DNA of 64,000 nt, taken from Armigeres subalbatus. Taxonomy: Eukaryota > Arthropoda > Insecta > Diptera > Culicidae. The stretch lies in the NCBI RefSeq assembly GCF_024139115.2, contig NC_085140.1, positions 44,052,180 to 44,116,179 of the forward strand, read 5' to 3'. Shown here one piece after another: positions 32,379-44,074 of this stretch; positions within the stretch are counted from its first letter, which is position 1; every line of letters starts with the position of its first letter. The notes below the pieces were generated by a model that did no database searches, was not told the DNA's origin, and saw only the letters and a list, made by a program, of their open reading frames with translations. The position numbers and the translations under genes are program-made.

Positions 32379-33360
32379 AAGAAAGATGAATTATTTAACT
32401 TCCTATCAGATCATAATGTGCACAATGTCATTATAACTGAAACTTATTTAAAACCTGGACTCTTCATCAAAAGAGATCCAAATAATTTTATCTACAGAAA
32501 TGATCGTCTTGACAGCGCCTGTGTGGTGAGGTCGCCATTCTCATTAATAGACGTCTCAAACATAAATTATATTCTTCTTTTGAAACCAAAGTTTTTGAAA
32601 TCTTGAGAGTTTCTGTTGAAACAAATTTTGGACAATTCTCTTTTATGCTGCCTACTTGCTTTCCAGTGCAATGGGGATTAGTTGAGAGCTGATCTTCAAA
32701 TTATAACTAGCAACAAATAAAAATTTTTCATAATTGGTGACTTCAATACCAAACGCCGTTCATGTAATAATTTCAGTGGTAAAATTTTATTTGAAGGATA
32801 TTATACTATTCAATATCCCAATGGACCAACTTGTTTTCCATCCAGTCAAAATTCTTCGACAATTGGTTTAGTTTTAATGGATTCAAGTCAACTGTGTGGC
32901 CAATTAGTAACCCATGTAGACTCTGACTCTGATCACTTCCTGTGACGTGAAATCTCACAAGAAGCCATTAACAATCCAATCAACTCTACTTTTAGTTATC
33001 ATAAAACTTATTGGGATTTAAATAAACGTTTGATGATGATGTTCCTCTCGATACCAAAAGTATCAATATCAATCTCGTATCTTTGACAAATTTAAATGTC
33101 GAAGCCAGAGGCATTGCAATTCATAAATGTGAAATTAAATTCAACTCTGATCCTGATCTTAAAAATGTGAGGCGATGGCAATATCAAAGAACTCACGATC
33201 CCACGTTGAAAGTTATTTGGCGAGATTTGCCAAATGAGAATAAAAAATCGTTTCGCTATTCTGAGAAATACCAACTTTGAGAATAAGTGTCTCAAAGTTG
33301 GATCCCATTTCGAAAACTTTTTGGAAAATAACGAAAATTCTTTTTAAAGAATCTCAAAAT
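32375..33360 (+). pseudogene. Jockey-type LINE endonuclease region (relic)
   Basis: The recognisable order is KKDELFNFLSDHNV...ITETYLKPG (32380-32460), KRDPNNFIYRNDRLD (32470-32515), then in shifted frame IIGDFNTKRRS (about 32730), GPTCFPSS (about 32825), then DSDSDHFL (about 32920, an endonuclease SDH-type motif). The region after the endonuclease is visible to about 33350 (LKNVRRWQYQRTHDP). Several frameshifts and stops break it, including TGA right after the SDH motif. The RT domain is absent. The element is 5'-flanked by the 32279-32378 palindrome. Confidence 0.8.
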
Positions 33361-33980
33361 CCAATTCAATAGCATTTCTTACTGACTGAGCCAAGAGAGT
33401 TGAATATTCTCGGAACCAGCGTGTGCTTGATTTCACCCTCGAACTGTTGTGTTCGATAGTAGCCACATGGAGGGAGAAACCATTCTTCACTAGGTACATT
33501 AAAATAATTTCTCGTGAAGGTACCTTCTTCATGAGGATGTTCGCTGCTGAAGCAACTGTTCTCATCTTCATTGCTTGGTTCATCCAAGTCCTGGTGGGTG
33601 TTGAGAGGAAAAAAACCGGCGATTATCACCTCTTCTACGATAACTCACGAGGCCTGAGTGGAACAAGGATGAATCCGAGGATGTCAGAGAAAGACAGCGA
33701 CAGTACTCACCGACCCACGGAAGCATGCTACAGTTTGGTGCGTTTTTGTGACATGGTACGCACTACCGGCCGGGGAGCTAAGTTTCATCCTTGAGGAGCC
33801 TAAAATGTTTCTCTAACGGCCTCTAGCAAAGTAGTCAGCAGTCAGCACAATGAACAATCTAACCTCGTTGTGCACAGAAACATTTGTTCACTCGCAGGTT
33901 TGTCATCCTTTGTTTTTCGGTAGTACGTTTTGCCGTTCCACCGAATGCGATGCCGAACAAAATATCAGTGAAGAGCATAT
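33360..33980. other. No gene assigned
   Basis: Open frames run through it on both strands (33423-33794 plus, 123 codons; 33366-33629 minus, 87 codons). The sequence is less AT-rich and could be an unrecognised repeat or coding scrap. No domain was identified. Confidence 0.4.
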
Positions 33981-33984
33981 TAGC

Positions 33985-34290
33985 TTTTTTTTTCTTCTTC
34001 TTCTTCTTCTTCTTATTGGCATTACATCCCCACACTGGGACAGAGCCGCCTCGCAGCTTAGTGTTCATTAAGCACTTCCACAGTTATTAACTGCGAGGTT
34101 TCTAAGCCAAGGTACCATTTTTTGCATTCGTATATCATGAGGCTAGCACGATGATACTCTTATGCCCAGGGAAGTCGAAACAATTTACAATCCGAAAATT
34201 GCCTAGACCGGCACCGGGAATCGAACCCAGCCACCCTCAGCATGGTCTTGCTTTGTAGCCGCGCGTCTTACCGCACGGCTAAGGAGGACC
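33985..34290 (-). mobile_element. Full-length tRNA-derived SINE (Feilai-like)
   Basis: Read on the minus strand: GGTCCTCCTTAGCCGTGCGG (A-box region), GGCTGGGTTCGATTCCCGG (B-box), GTCTAGGCAATTTTCGGAT body, the TATCATCGTGCTAGCC segment, then a LINE-like tail CTCGCAGTTAATAACTGTGG...GTAATGCCAATAAG and (GAA)n (33989-34013). This layout matches the Aedes Feilai SINEs. Other copies are at 8058, 45520 and 53165. The tail is shared with the LINE at 63400-64000. Confidence 0.85.
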
Positions 34291-34299
34291 CTTGCTTCT

Positions 34300-35445
34300 G
34301 GACAATGCCAATGCTGGCTAATATGGTTCGATTTATAGAAAAAGGTGTATATGTCAGTAGCTGGTGGCAATACTCGTATTCGCATTTTCGACTTGCCACC
34401 AAAAGTACCCAATTCCGACTTGACATCGGTCAAAGTATGCAAATCCAAAACGTGCGGTACGGAAGCGTTTTCTTGCGGAGTACCAACCTGGCATAAACAC
34501 AAATAATCACGGCCTCTATATGAAAGTGGAAAAGGCGATTCCGGAGGTACTTTAGTTTCGGAAGTTGAAATGAATCTATTACAAGGGGCTGAAATTGAAA
34601 TGTTTCGTCTGCAATATTGTTTCGTATTGATAATATTGAATTTTATGTTGATGAAACGTAATTTCAGTACTAATGCAATTGGTGACTCTGTAAAGTGTTA
34701 AACATGACTGAGCCTTGCAAATAAATGAAATGGTTAAAACATTCGGTCTCAAATGGTGATTTCAGCTTAATTTGAATCAAAATATTATAGTAGCTTCACG
34801 GATGTTTCGCGCACACTGATTCAGAAGATTGCTTCGTTGTGGTAACGGCTGACCTCTCTCGAGACCGATGATTTCTTCTGCGTATGCTTGATAATGAATG
34901 TAGCGAAACAGCAGGTTTCTTGAAACGCATAATTTGATGACTATTAGTGGTCCAGGAGTATGTTAACTACGATCCAGTTGACAATTTCCGCCGAATCGAA
35001 TGACCCACGCTTTGTATAGGACGAATACAGTAGGCAAGGATGGGCTTCCTGACTTCACTGTTGACGGTTTCTTCATCGTATACTGTTGGCCTTGGTTCTT
35101 GTTGTGTTCTATTCGCTCGGTATTACGGAATTTATTGCAACTACTCGATTGGCCACGAATATTTTCCATCGAACGGAGTCACTGGCAAAGCAGTTGTCGA
35201 GTCGCTTTGTCCTCGTATTTTGAAGTGACCTTATCACCAAGTCAGTCACCAACGCTTCTGCACATATATCTTATCGAGAAGGGACGGTTTGTTAGTTGGT
35301 TCCACCGGAGACTTCGTGCCGAGCAGATAGAGATAAAAAGGATAAGATCTCTGTAAGATAGCCGCACCGTAGACTTCAAGCGAAGCATCGTGGTAGCCAT
35401 GTAGATGATACAGCACTGGATCGTTGATGTTAGTGCAACGACGAG
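34300..35445. other. No gene seen
   Basis: Unique sequence. The frame at 35000-35356 (plus) lacks a recognised domain and overlaps other short frames. Confidence 0.45.
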
Positions 35446-35453
35446 GTAGGTAT

Positions 35454-36176
35454 TAGGGTGGTTCAAAAATATATTTTGCTCCACAGCGCTCATCTTCTTT
35501 ATCATGTTCTGAGTGTCCTCTGAAAATTTGAGCTCATTTGGATTGAAACTAATTTAGCACAAGCCGTTTCAAGTTTGCATGCAAATTAGTATGAGGAAAT
35601 TTATTTTTCATTATACTGTTAATGACGCTTCCCCATTAGGCGCATGTTAAAAGAAAACCTACATAGCTAGAAGGAATACTCAGCAGCTTTCACCCAACGA
35701 AAACATGTTGATTAACCGCCCCAATAATTAGTAATCGATTTTAAGACAGGTTGCGAATCTTTAGCCATGATCGTGAAACTTCTTTGAGGGCATCACTGAA
35801 ATGTGCAGTGCAACATAGTAGCCTGATTTGTGTGTGCTATCTTTCACGCTACGAGCAGCAATGTTGCCTGTTGATGAGTTATGCAATTAGCTCCAGAAAA
35901 CCACGGTATAGATTAAATTCGATTACTAATTATTGGAACGATTAATTGAAATGCGGTTTTCACTGAGTGAAAGCTGTTGAGTATTTCTTTTAGCTATGTA
36001 GGTTTTCTTTTAACATGCGCTTGATGAGAAAGCGTCATTGCGAAAGCGCAAACTTGAAACGGCTTGTGCTAAATCAGTTTTTATCCAAATGAGCTCATAT
36101 TTTCATAGGACACCCAGAACATGATAAAGAATCAGATGAGCGCTGCGGAGCAAAATCATTTTTTTGAACCACCCTA
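35454..36176. mobile_element. 723-bp MITE with ~225-bp inverted arms and 8-bp TSD
   Basis: The ends are TAGGGTGGTTCAAAAA and TTTTTGAACCACCCTA. Similarity of the arms continues for about 225 bp (TTTATCATGTTCTG, TGAGCTCATTTGGAT, AGCACAAGCCGTTTCAAG). GTAGGTAT flanks it at 35446-35453 and 36177-36184. There is no transposase ORF. An 8-bp duplication suggests hAT or P-type mobilisation. Confidence 0.9.
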
Positions 36177-36417
36177 GTAGGTATCCTGATTCGTCAGACA
36201 TGTAAATGGTTCATGTTTTCAGGAAGTAAAAAGAAATAAATCAAATAGTTTTGGCATCATTTATTTATGTTTTGGAACCACCACTGCAATATTATATTAT
36301 TTGATTGGTTTCGTCATTATATTCTAATGCGCGTATTTTGGTCGTCATCCCATCCATAAAGTTTTGCACGACTTCAGAAACGACAGTTTTTTTTTCATAC
36401 ATATAAATCGACACTTA

Positions 36418-37141
36418 CCGTAATCCGGGGGAACATTGATCAGCGGGGTAACATTGATCAGTTGAACCATTTTCAAAAGATGAATAAAGTATTACTTTCT
36501 GTTATTACGATTACTTATTATGAGTTAGGTATTTTAATCTTGACTAAATTTGCTACCGAATAATATAATCTCCACTAGAATTTGCATTTAATTTTTGCCA
36601 TAGTTTGAAAAATAAAATCAACATCATTTTGTTAACTCACAGTAAGCTGCCAAAAAAGCACTCAAAACAAGCATAATAACAAAAAAATTGAGATCGTACC
36701 TACAATTGGGTGATAAGTAATCTTATTTTCTTTGTTTATCCATATTTTTTGTTTCAAAATTTTGATTTTTATTGTTGAAAAACCAGATAATTCACCTAGC
36801 GGTCATGATGCCTCACTCGAAACAATCAATACGCTTCGCCTCAGTATAAGGATTTCAAAAGAAATTGCCTACCTTAAGGCGTTTACAAACGCTTGCTTTA
36901 TAGACGTAACAAAGTGAAATGATTGATGATCAAAGTTACCCCAAATTGGAAATTCGAAAAACTAGACAAAACAGATTTTTAAAACAATTTTATAATTATC
37001 AAATAATCAAGAACAATAGCCTCAAACGTTCTACACGTAGCAGTACTCGTTTTAAAAATATGAAAAAAGCAATCATTTAATTTACGGAGGAAATATTTAC
37101 AAAACATTGAAAAAATTGATCAATGATACCCCGGATTACGG
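36418..37141 (+). mobile_element. 724-bp mariner-type MITE, TA duplication
   Basis: The termini CCGTAATCCGGGGG and CCCCGGATTACGG are flanked by TA at 36416-36417 and 37142-37143. ACATTGATCAG repeats occur inside the left end and TTGATCAATGAT at the right. No transposase is present. A second partial copy is at 30650-31027. It lies directly beside a DD37E transposase relic. Confidence 0.85.
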
Positions 37142-37149
37142 TACTTCAT

Positions 37150-37995
37150 TTATTCTTCATTCTTCATCACTTTAGGTAATTTTTGAAGTTGCTCCTTCTT
37201 AACAGCCCAGTATTTTTCTATTGGACGTAGTTTCGAAGTTTTTGTGTGGTTCAGATCTTTCTACACGAAATCGACAACATTCGCTTTAAACAACTCTAGC
37301 AGGTCCTTTGTCTAGTGGCATGATGCCAAATCCAGCCAAAATATGGTCAGACCATCATGAGCCTTTTTGAGAAGGATGTATTGTGCTTGTGGTAACGAAA
37401 GGCGTACTCCACTTTCCGAAAGTACAAACCGCTTGCCAAATTCAGAATTAATTTTGCGAACTTCAACATTTTCTGAGTCCAAAATTTCCCGGGAAAATCA
37501 CACTTATCTTTGCAGTCACATACATGTTTCCTGGTTAAAGTTCGCTTTCACATATGTGTCGTCATCCATCACGCAACAGTGTGGTTTTTATAACTTCTAG
37601 TCGTACAACTTCCTGGCACAGATTTTTGCGCATGCTGTAAATCGTCTCAGTTCGGGAACTTCTGAACCACAAACGTACGTGATCCGCGCGAGTTTTTGTA
37701 TTCTACAAGTAAGTTTTGCTGACACGCAACTTCAACCCACATCTTGCAATTAGGCGTTTGAATGCCCAAACCACGAGTTTGTAGTCGTTCTCGTTGACCG
37801 GACGGATTTTTCGAACCTTCGCTTCCGATCAGCAGTCAGACGTTATCGAATCGTTTTATGATACCACATAGCGTAAAATTGCGTAGATCGTCGACGAAGA
37901 AACCTTCAATCGCCTTATATGCTAACAAAAACTCGTGACCTACAACCTTTACTTAGTAACTCATCGTTCTGGTGGTTAAATATGGACACAAAACC
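37150..37995 (-). pseudogene. DD37E Tc1/mariner-family transposase relic (ITmD37E)
   Basis: On the minus strand, MDDDTYVKANFNQ (about 37573-37535) holds the first catalytic Asp. WLDLASCH (about 37345) holds the second and LRPIEKYWAVKK (about 37225) the catalytic Glu. In the best frame 37 codons separate the second Asp from the Glu. That is the DD37E signature of the ITmD37E family described from mosquitoes. Two stops (after ASCH and after VVDFV) and at least one frameshift inactivate it. Degenerate N-terminal sequence continues to about 37990. Its terminal repeats were not found. Confidence 0.85.
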
Positions 37996-37999
37996 TCCC

Positions 38000-40515
38000 A
38001 CTTTGTACATTAGGGCCTTCTGAGAGATTGTTCGCTCAAAGAATCCAGCTAGGTTTATTGTACGATCCGCTTGTTTGGTGCCAGTGATACCTGTTATAAA
38101 CGAAGCAGGTCGTAGAATACGCTGGCTTTAGTTAACATCGGGTCTACCCTGACAGCGAGAAACACAGAGCTGCACACATTGTGTTTCCGAATGAGAGCTG
38201 ACTGCCCTGTGGCGGGATAGATCCTTCATAGAGCCGAATGTGATGTCGTTTCTTGCACTTTTGACTGTTGTACTGGTGGGCGCGATTGGTCGTGTATCAA
38301 ATCATGTGTCGCTCAGTAAGCCTATTACTTGGAGCATTTGAATGACGATCTACCCGAATGCTACACTGTGCCGGATCTCACCATCTACATCAGCAAGACC
38401 GAATCTTTGGAAATAATACACGCGGGCGCACGCACAGCAAATACACCGGCGTGTATTTGAGTTAACTAATTTTTATATTTGCTTTATCGTGATTATTAAG
38501 AGTGATCCTTCGTGTACCAATTAGATTTCAGTTTGTATAATTCGCACTTGAAAGCTGCTAAAATATGGAATAAATTTTAAAATGTTACTTTAGGATTGAT
38601 CGTTTCACTGTTTCATAGGAAACATCGCATACCCCTAGTGCCATGCACCGTGCGCGTTCATTGGTGAGGGTGACTTTCTGCTCATAGCCGGCGGGGCTAC
38701 CACTCGGTAAGAATTAAGTCGTTCTGATTTGAAAGTACGACCAAGAGCTCAACCGGAGCCTCTAATAAAGTGAGATAAAATACGACGCCGTGTCCGGTTT
38801 GTGTATGTGTGCCCGCGTGTCACGTGTGTTATTCATTTGGAAGGAGGAGAACCGGTCAGCTCGATAACCGTCACAGAAAACACCGTCGTCCCGTAAGTAA
38901 GCGGCGAAGGGGGTGGAAATGGAAATTACATTTAGAAGGCTAATTTGGCCTCTGTCAATGTATTTTATTGGCGATCCTCGGGGAAATCGCGTCGTTTCCT
39001 TGAATATGCGATTGTTGATACACACATAGATTTGTGGACGATTTGCACGCATCGGTTTTGGTGTGGAAAATAAATTCAAAAGTCAGAACTTGGCAACGAA
39101 TCGCACATATTTATCTTCCCGGCAGAAAAAAAACTGCGAATGTGCATTTCGATTCTTATCTCGAAACACATTAAACTATAAATTATGTGAGAATTCCCGC
39201 CTCAATCCCGTTTGCAGGCCTCCAGTGCAAAACTCACACCACACTCAAGAGAGGTAACTATTTCATTGTTTCATCTCAACAGGATGCCATTTCCTCTGAA
39301 GCCGCCAAAACGAGGAAAAAAATGCTGATCAATCTACTTAACGATGATGATGACTTTTTAAGTCGTACCAGAATAAGAAATTGATTCAAACATAATTCAA
39401 TTGTGAATACCTTTTAGATCATAATTCAATGGCAGTACACTGTACGCGATTTTGTTTTTTTTTCTGTTAATTTTTTTTTAATTTTCTTTCTTCTGTAGTT
39501 TTTCTCAAAAATTTGGATTATTTAGGGAGTTTTTCCATTTATTAATTGCTTTCTTGGCAATTTCTACTTTGATCGAAAATATATAATTCTTTATAGAAAT
39601 TTTATTTCGCTGCCAATGCCAAACTGGTTTAATGAGTGAACTTTCAACCTTTCCATGTACTTTTCAGAACTTAAAAAGCAAACAAAAAACAAGTGACATT
39701 CCCATGGACGGCATCGTTGTTGGTTGGTTGGTTGGTTGGCTGTTCCCTTCCGTTCCCAGCAGAAAGCGTCAAGTGTAAAACAGCTCCCCGCGGGTAGACT
39801 TTTTGTCTCTGCTAAGGCCGCCCAGATGAGAACGGGGACAGAACTTCCTTTTTTGTCCACGCCACAGGACGAACGCAGGGTTGTTCCTACTCCGTTGAAA
39901 TTTATGCGACTTGATGTCGTCACAACTGTTGGTCGCCCCCCGAGCGACGGCCTCATATGGTTGGTCGCGTTGGGTATGTACATACCTACTTGATATTAAA
40001 TAGATGGCAGTAAGGAATTTGTTGAGTGTGTTTATGTATGGATTCGAAACAATGTCCTCGGTTTCTTTTTCTATTACTGCTGCCAGCGGTACAGGCCTGC
40101 AGTTCGATTCCGGACACTTTGCATTGCTTACTGAATCTTGATTGGCATTTTGAAACGAAGAAGTTTTCTTTCAAAATGTTTCTTTAAATTTAAGCATATG
40201 AGAGATGGCCATCATCCTATGTTATCAGAAAATCGAAAATCATATCACTTTATCTCACCCTAAATTAATTCGCTGAATTCACTTTTGCATTCACAAATCA
40301 ATTAAAAGTTGAATCGTTTCTCAAAATTGATTATTTTTCAATTTTTTTTATCAGTACTGTAAAGTCGGTTTTAAAAAATAAATCGCGAGAATCCTGAAAT
40401 CAGTGTGAAAAAAACAACATAAATTAAAAAAAACGCGATTATGAATTGAATCGAATCGCTTCATCTATTATCTAATGATATTTTATTGATAATATTGATT
40501 AAAAATGGCACATTA
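38000..40515. other. Unique noncoding sequence, no gene seen
   Basis: Mixed composition. A (TTGG)n run lies at about 39719-39739. Open frames at 38762-39079 and 39591-39983 (minus) overlap plus-strand frames and have no domain. Confidence 0.5.
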
Positions 40516-40521
40516 TGTATG

Positions 40522-40945
40522 CTGCCCATGATCACATATGTGTAACAATCGAAATAAGTATGGGAGAAATAGAACGAGAAAGTTTGTGATAAACATTAGT
40601 ATGAAAATCTAAAATGGAATTTAAAAAAAAATCAGAGTTTTGTGCAAACACTCTTTGCAGTTGAAATTTTCGGCAGCTATATTTGCATCACTTGATATTT
40701 GAGTGCGAATTGATTGCGATAACTTTTGTTCATAGAACATGGCACACCAGTTATATAATTTTCCAGTGTCACTCACTATGCTCGATGTTACAAAACAACT
40801 TGATAGTTTTTTTTCGAGATTTTAGGACAAACTTTCAAATCTCACCTTGCTCTAGATGAAAAAAAAAACTAACAATTTGAAGATGAATCAGCCTAACTCA
40901 AAATCGCAAAAAATGCAAATGTTACAAATATGCGATCATGGGCAG
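40522..40945. mobile_element. 424-bp element with imperfect terminal inverted repeats
   Basis: The left end CTGCCCATGATCACATATGT is repeated inverted at the right end (CTGCCCATGATCGCATATTT when read inverted), followed by GTAACA in both. No target duplication was found and there is no ORF. Confidence 0.65.
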
Positions 40946-41199
40946 ACAAACCATTTCATTAGAAATATTGGATTTTGAATATCACAGTTATCCAGTTTCA
41001 TCATAGCTTTTCTGAAAATTTCTTATGATGCTGTTCACAAAAAATAAACTATTCATACAAAAACTGTTACAGGAGTGGAGAAGGGGTGTTTAAAATAACT
41101 AAATATAGCGTTACGTAATTTGTGAACGAACCCTATGAAATTTTCAATGGATTTTCCGTTGAAATCCTAAAAAAATCTCTTTGAAATTAAATTTTTGAA

Positions 41200-42060
41200 C
41201 CGGATTTGGCACGAAGTCATTAGGACGAAAGTCATTTGGCAGGAGGCCACATGGCCGAATGTGCCATTAAACCAAACAAACCCATCCGGCCGAAGGTTAC
41301 TTGACTGAAAATTTCGTTTGACCGAAATAGACATACGGCTGAAAATGACATACAGCCGACGAGCCAGCATTGGGCTGAAAGTCTCGATATTAAAGATATA
41401 AAAAAAAACATACAGCCGAACAGGTCATTTGGCCGAAAATACAATTTGGCTTAAATGGTTGTTTGCCTCAAAAAGCCCTCCGACCGAAATGGACATATGG
41501 TCGTAAGTGTCGTTTGGCCGTACTCGTCATTTTGCCGAAAAAGTCGTTTAGTTGAAAGGGTAATTTAACCGGAATGCCATTTCGTCGAAATGGTTGTTTG
41601 GCAGAAAAATTCATTTTGGCCAAACGGCATTTTCCATCCTATTCGGATTTTTCAGATAAATAGCCAGTTTGGCCGTATGTCGCTTTCGTACAAATGTCAT
41701 TTTTGGTAAAAACCATTTTCAGTCTAACATTCAATTCGGCCAAATGACATTAGGCTAGATGTCTTTTGGCTTAACGTCATGCGACCCAGTGGCATTAAAA
41801 CAATAACTGGTTTTCCGCCAAATGACGTTCGCCAATAGGCGAAAAGGTTCGTTTAGCCGTTTGATTGAGCGTGACAAGGCCGAAAGTTGTTTGGTCAAAT
41901 ATTTCAAATAGTTCATATTTGGTCGAAATTGACATTCGGTCGAAACTAAGTTCAGCCGAACTGGTTATTTGGCCGAAATGATCTTTTAATAACAAGAGTT
42001 GGATGGTTGATAAATAAATTTGACCGCCGTTCGATCCTTTGGTCGACTGTCGTTTGGTCG
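41200..42060. repeat. GGCC-box array with internal strand switches
   Basis: TTTGGCCGAA orientation runs from about 41200 to 41610, the reverse orientation from about 41620 to 41800, and the first orientation again to 42060. Degenerate units include ACATGGCCGAATGTGCC. Confidence 0.8.
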
Positions 42061-42069
42061 AACAGGTCA

Positions 42070-42226
42070 GGGGTCGTTCAATAATGATGTCACAGGTTCA
42101 AGGGGGGAGGGGGTCTGAGACTTTGTGACAGTACATATACTAGGTATACAAAAAAGCGTGACAGAGGGGGGGGGGAGGGTGTCTAGAAATCCCAAAAAGT
42201 AGTGGACGTCATATTTGAATCGCCCC
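42070..42226. mobile_element. 157-bp MITE with 3-bp TSD TCA
   Basis: Ends GGGGTCGTTCAATAATGATG and, inverted, GGGGCGATTCAAATATGACG. TCA flanks at 42067-42069 and 42227-42229. G-rich runs (42101-42111, 42165-42179) are internal. This is the intact relative of the split element at 12990-20659. It sits inside a GGCC-box array. Confidence 0.85.
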
Positions 42227-42229
42227 TCA

Positions 42230-42545
42230 TTTGGCTGAAATGTTCGCTTGGCAGAAAGGGCCATTTGTCCGGAAATGACATTTGGCCAGGCAATCATTAC
42301 TTAAAAAGTAAGTAAATCATTTCAGCGGAACAACGTGTTAGACCAAACGGCTTTTTCGGATAAATTACCAGTTCAGCCGCATGTCTCTTTCAACTGTATG
42401 TCAAAAATTGCTTAGTGACGTTGTCGGTCAAACCGTTTTCTACTTATTAAACTTTTCAATTTGGCCAAATGGAATTCGAATAGATGACTTTCGGCTGGAC
42501 ATGTTATTCGACTAAAGGGCTTTTCGCCGAATGACTTTTCCCCTT
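42230..42545. repeat. GGCC-box array, continuation
   Basis: TTTGGC orientation to about 42300, then TTCGGCCAAA-type orientation to 42540. Confidence 0.75.
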
Positions 42546-42549
42546 TCTG

Positions 42550-43165
42550 ACCTTTCTAACGGAACTATCAAATCTGCACTTTCGTCTCTAATTATACCAT
42601 GACCATGTACGGCTAAGCTTGGAAGACGATATTAGCATTTCCATATCATTTAACTTCACGCAGTAGTAATACGCACATCTCATTAGTTATAGAGAATAAA
42701 CTTGATTTTAACAATTTCACCACACAAAAGGCTTTTCAATTCTATTTTTACATAACTATAACTTAACTCGGGAGAACTTCTACTCTGTTAAGAGATCACG
42801 ATCTAAAAGAGTGATAGAATCACCTTTCCGCGCTTTTTAGAAAAAAAAATCCCACCTGTGAAATGCGGTTATTGATTCATAAATTGCATTCCTTTATCAT
42901 TTTTTGTGCATACAAACTGACCGCTCAACCTATTTTTAGCAAACATCATTTTAAAAATGTGCTTGTGGAGGAGCTGCAAGTATAACTCGTAACCAACGGT
43001 TAAAGAGAAATTCAAAAGATCTCCTGTTAATGTTGTAAAAATATTTCAAAAAAATGAAAAAAAAAATCTTTATGGAACGAACGCGATAAAAAAATCGCCA
43101 CGTCTACTCACCCTGAAACACAAAATTATGACAAATGTCGCCGCCGATGGTTTTCGGACTAAAGC
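42550..43165. other. No gene seen
   Basis: Unique AT-rich sequence between two GGCC-box arrays. Confidence 0.5.
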
Positions 43166-43169
43166 AAAC

Positions 43170-43945
43170 CTCTATGCTATGTCATCTGGCCGAATTCCAC
43201 TTGGCCGACATTTTGGGCTATACGACCCGTTCAGAAAAACGATATTTACGGTCGATTGATCTGTTCAGCCGACTGACATTTTCGACCGTCTAAGACGAAT
43301 TAAGTACTCTCCATTTAATTCCACCAATTATTTTCGATATCTTTGCAGATACGTATTTCGACCACAACTGTGTGGTCGAAATACGTATCTGCAAAGATAT
43401 CGAAAATAATTGGTGGAATTAAATGGAGAGTACTTAATTCGTCTTAGACGGTTGAATACATTCCACTAAAAGAGCTTAATATATTTTTCTGACATTTTCG
43501 GTCAAATGTCCTGTTTGGCTAAACGACGTTTTCGACCTATGGAATCGTATGTGAAATGACATTTCCGTCCAAATGGTTCTTTCTGCCAAACGAGTTTATC
43601 AATCAACTAAAATTTCAGCCAAACGGCGTTTTCGGCCAAACGACTTTTTAGGTAAAACGTAATTTTTGTTAAAACGACATTCGGCCAAATGGAATTATCG
43701 TTCAAATATTTTTTGAACTTTTGAATTTCAAGCATTTTCGACCAAATGACCTATTCACCCAATTGACCATCCAAACAATATTTTCAGCCAAGTGACCAGT
43801 TCGGCCGAAAGACATTTTCATCCGTATGTCCATTTACGACCAAATAACTTTCGGTCAGATGGGTTCGATGGTACGCCAAATGGCGTATTTTACAAAGAAA
43901 GAAAACTTTTGACCAAATGGGTCTCGCCTGAATAAGTTTCGGCCA
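43170..43945. repeat. GGCC-box array interrupted by a palindrome
   Basis: Short TTTGGCCGAA-type units at 43180-43225 are followed by TTCGGCCAAA-type units to 43940. The 168-bp palindrome 43285-43452 is inserted within it. Confidence 0.8.
43285..43452. mobile_element. 168-bp near-perfect palindrome derived from the TAAGACGA MITE family
   Basis: Bases 43285-43367 are the exact reverse complement of 43370-43452, leaving a 2-nt centre. Each arm contains TAAGACGAATTAAG, AATTCCACCAATTA and CAGATACGTATTTCGACC in the order seen in the copies at 31089-31190 and 61350-61483. It is therefore a snap-back of one half of that element. Confidence 0.9.
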
Positions 43946-44074
43946 AATGTTCCTTCACCACTATTTTCTTCGTCGGGCTGTGAATACTGAAATGAAATAC
44001 AAATATAATAAACAAGTCAAAATAATTTTCATTGCTTTGTTTTTTCCTATCTTGTATATCAAGTATACGTAAAG

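Noticed and set aside
33423..33794. Possible host or viral gene (123-codon plus-strand frame)
   Set aside because: No recognised motif, an equally open antisense frame, and no start context. Kept only as unassigned sequence.
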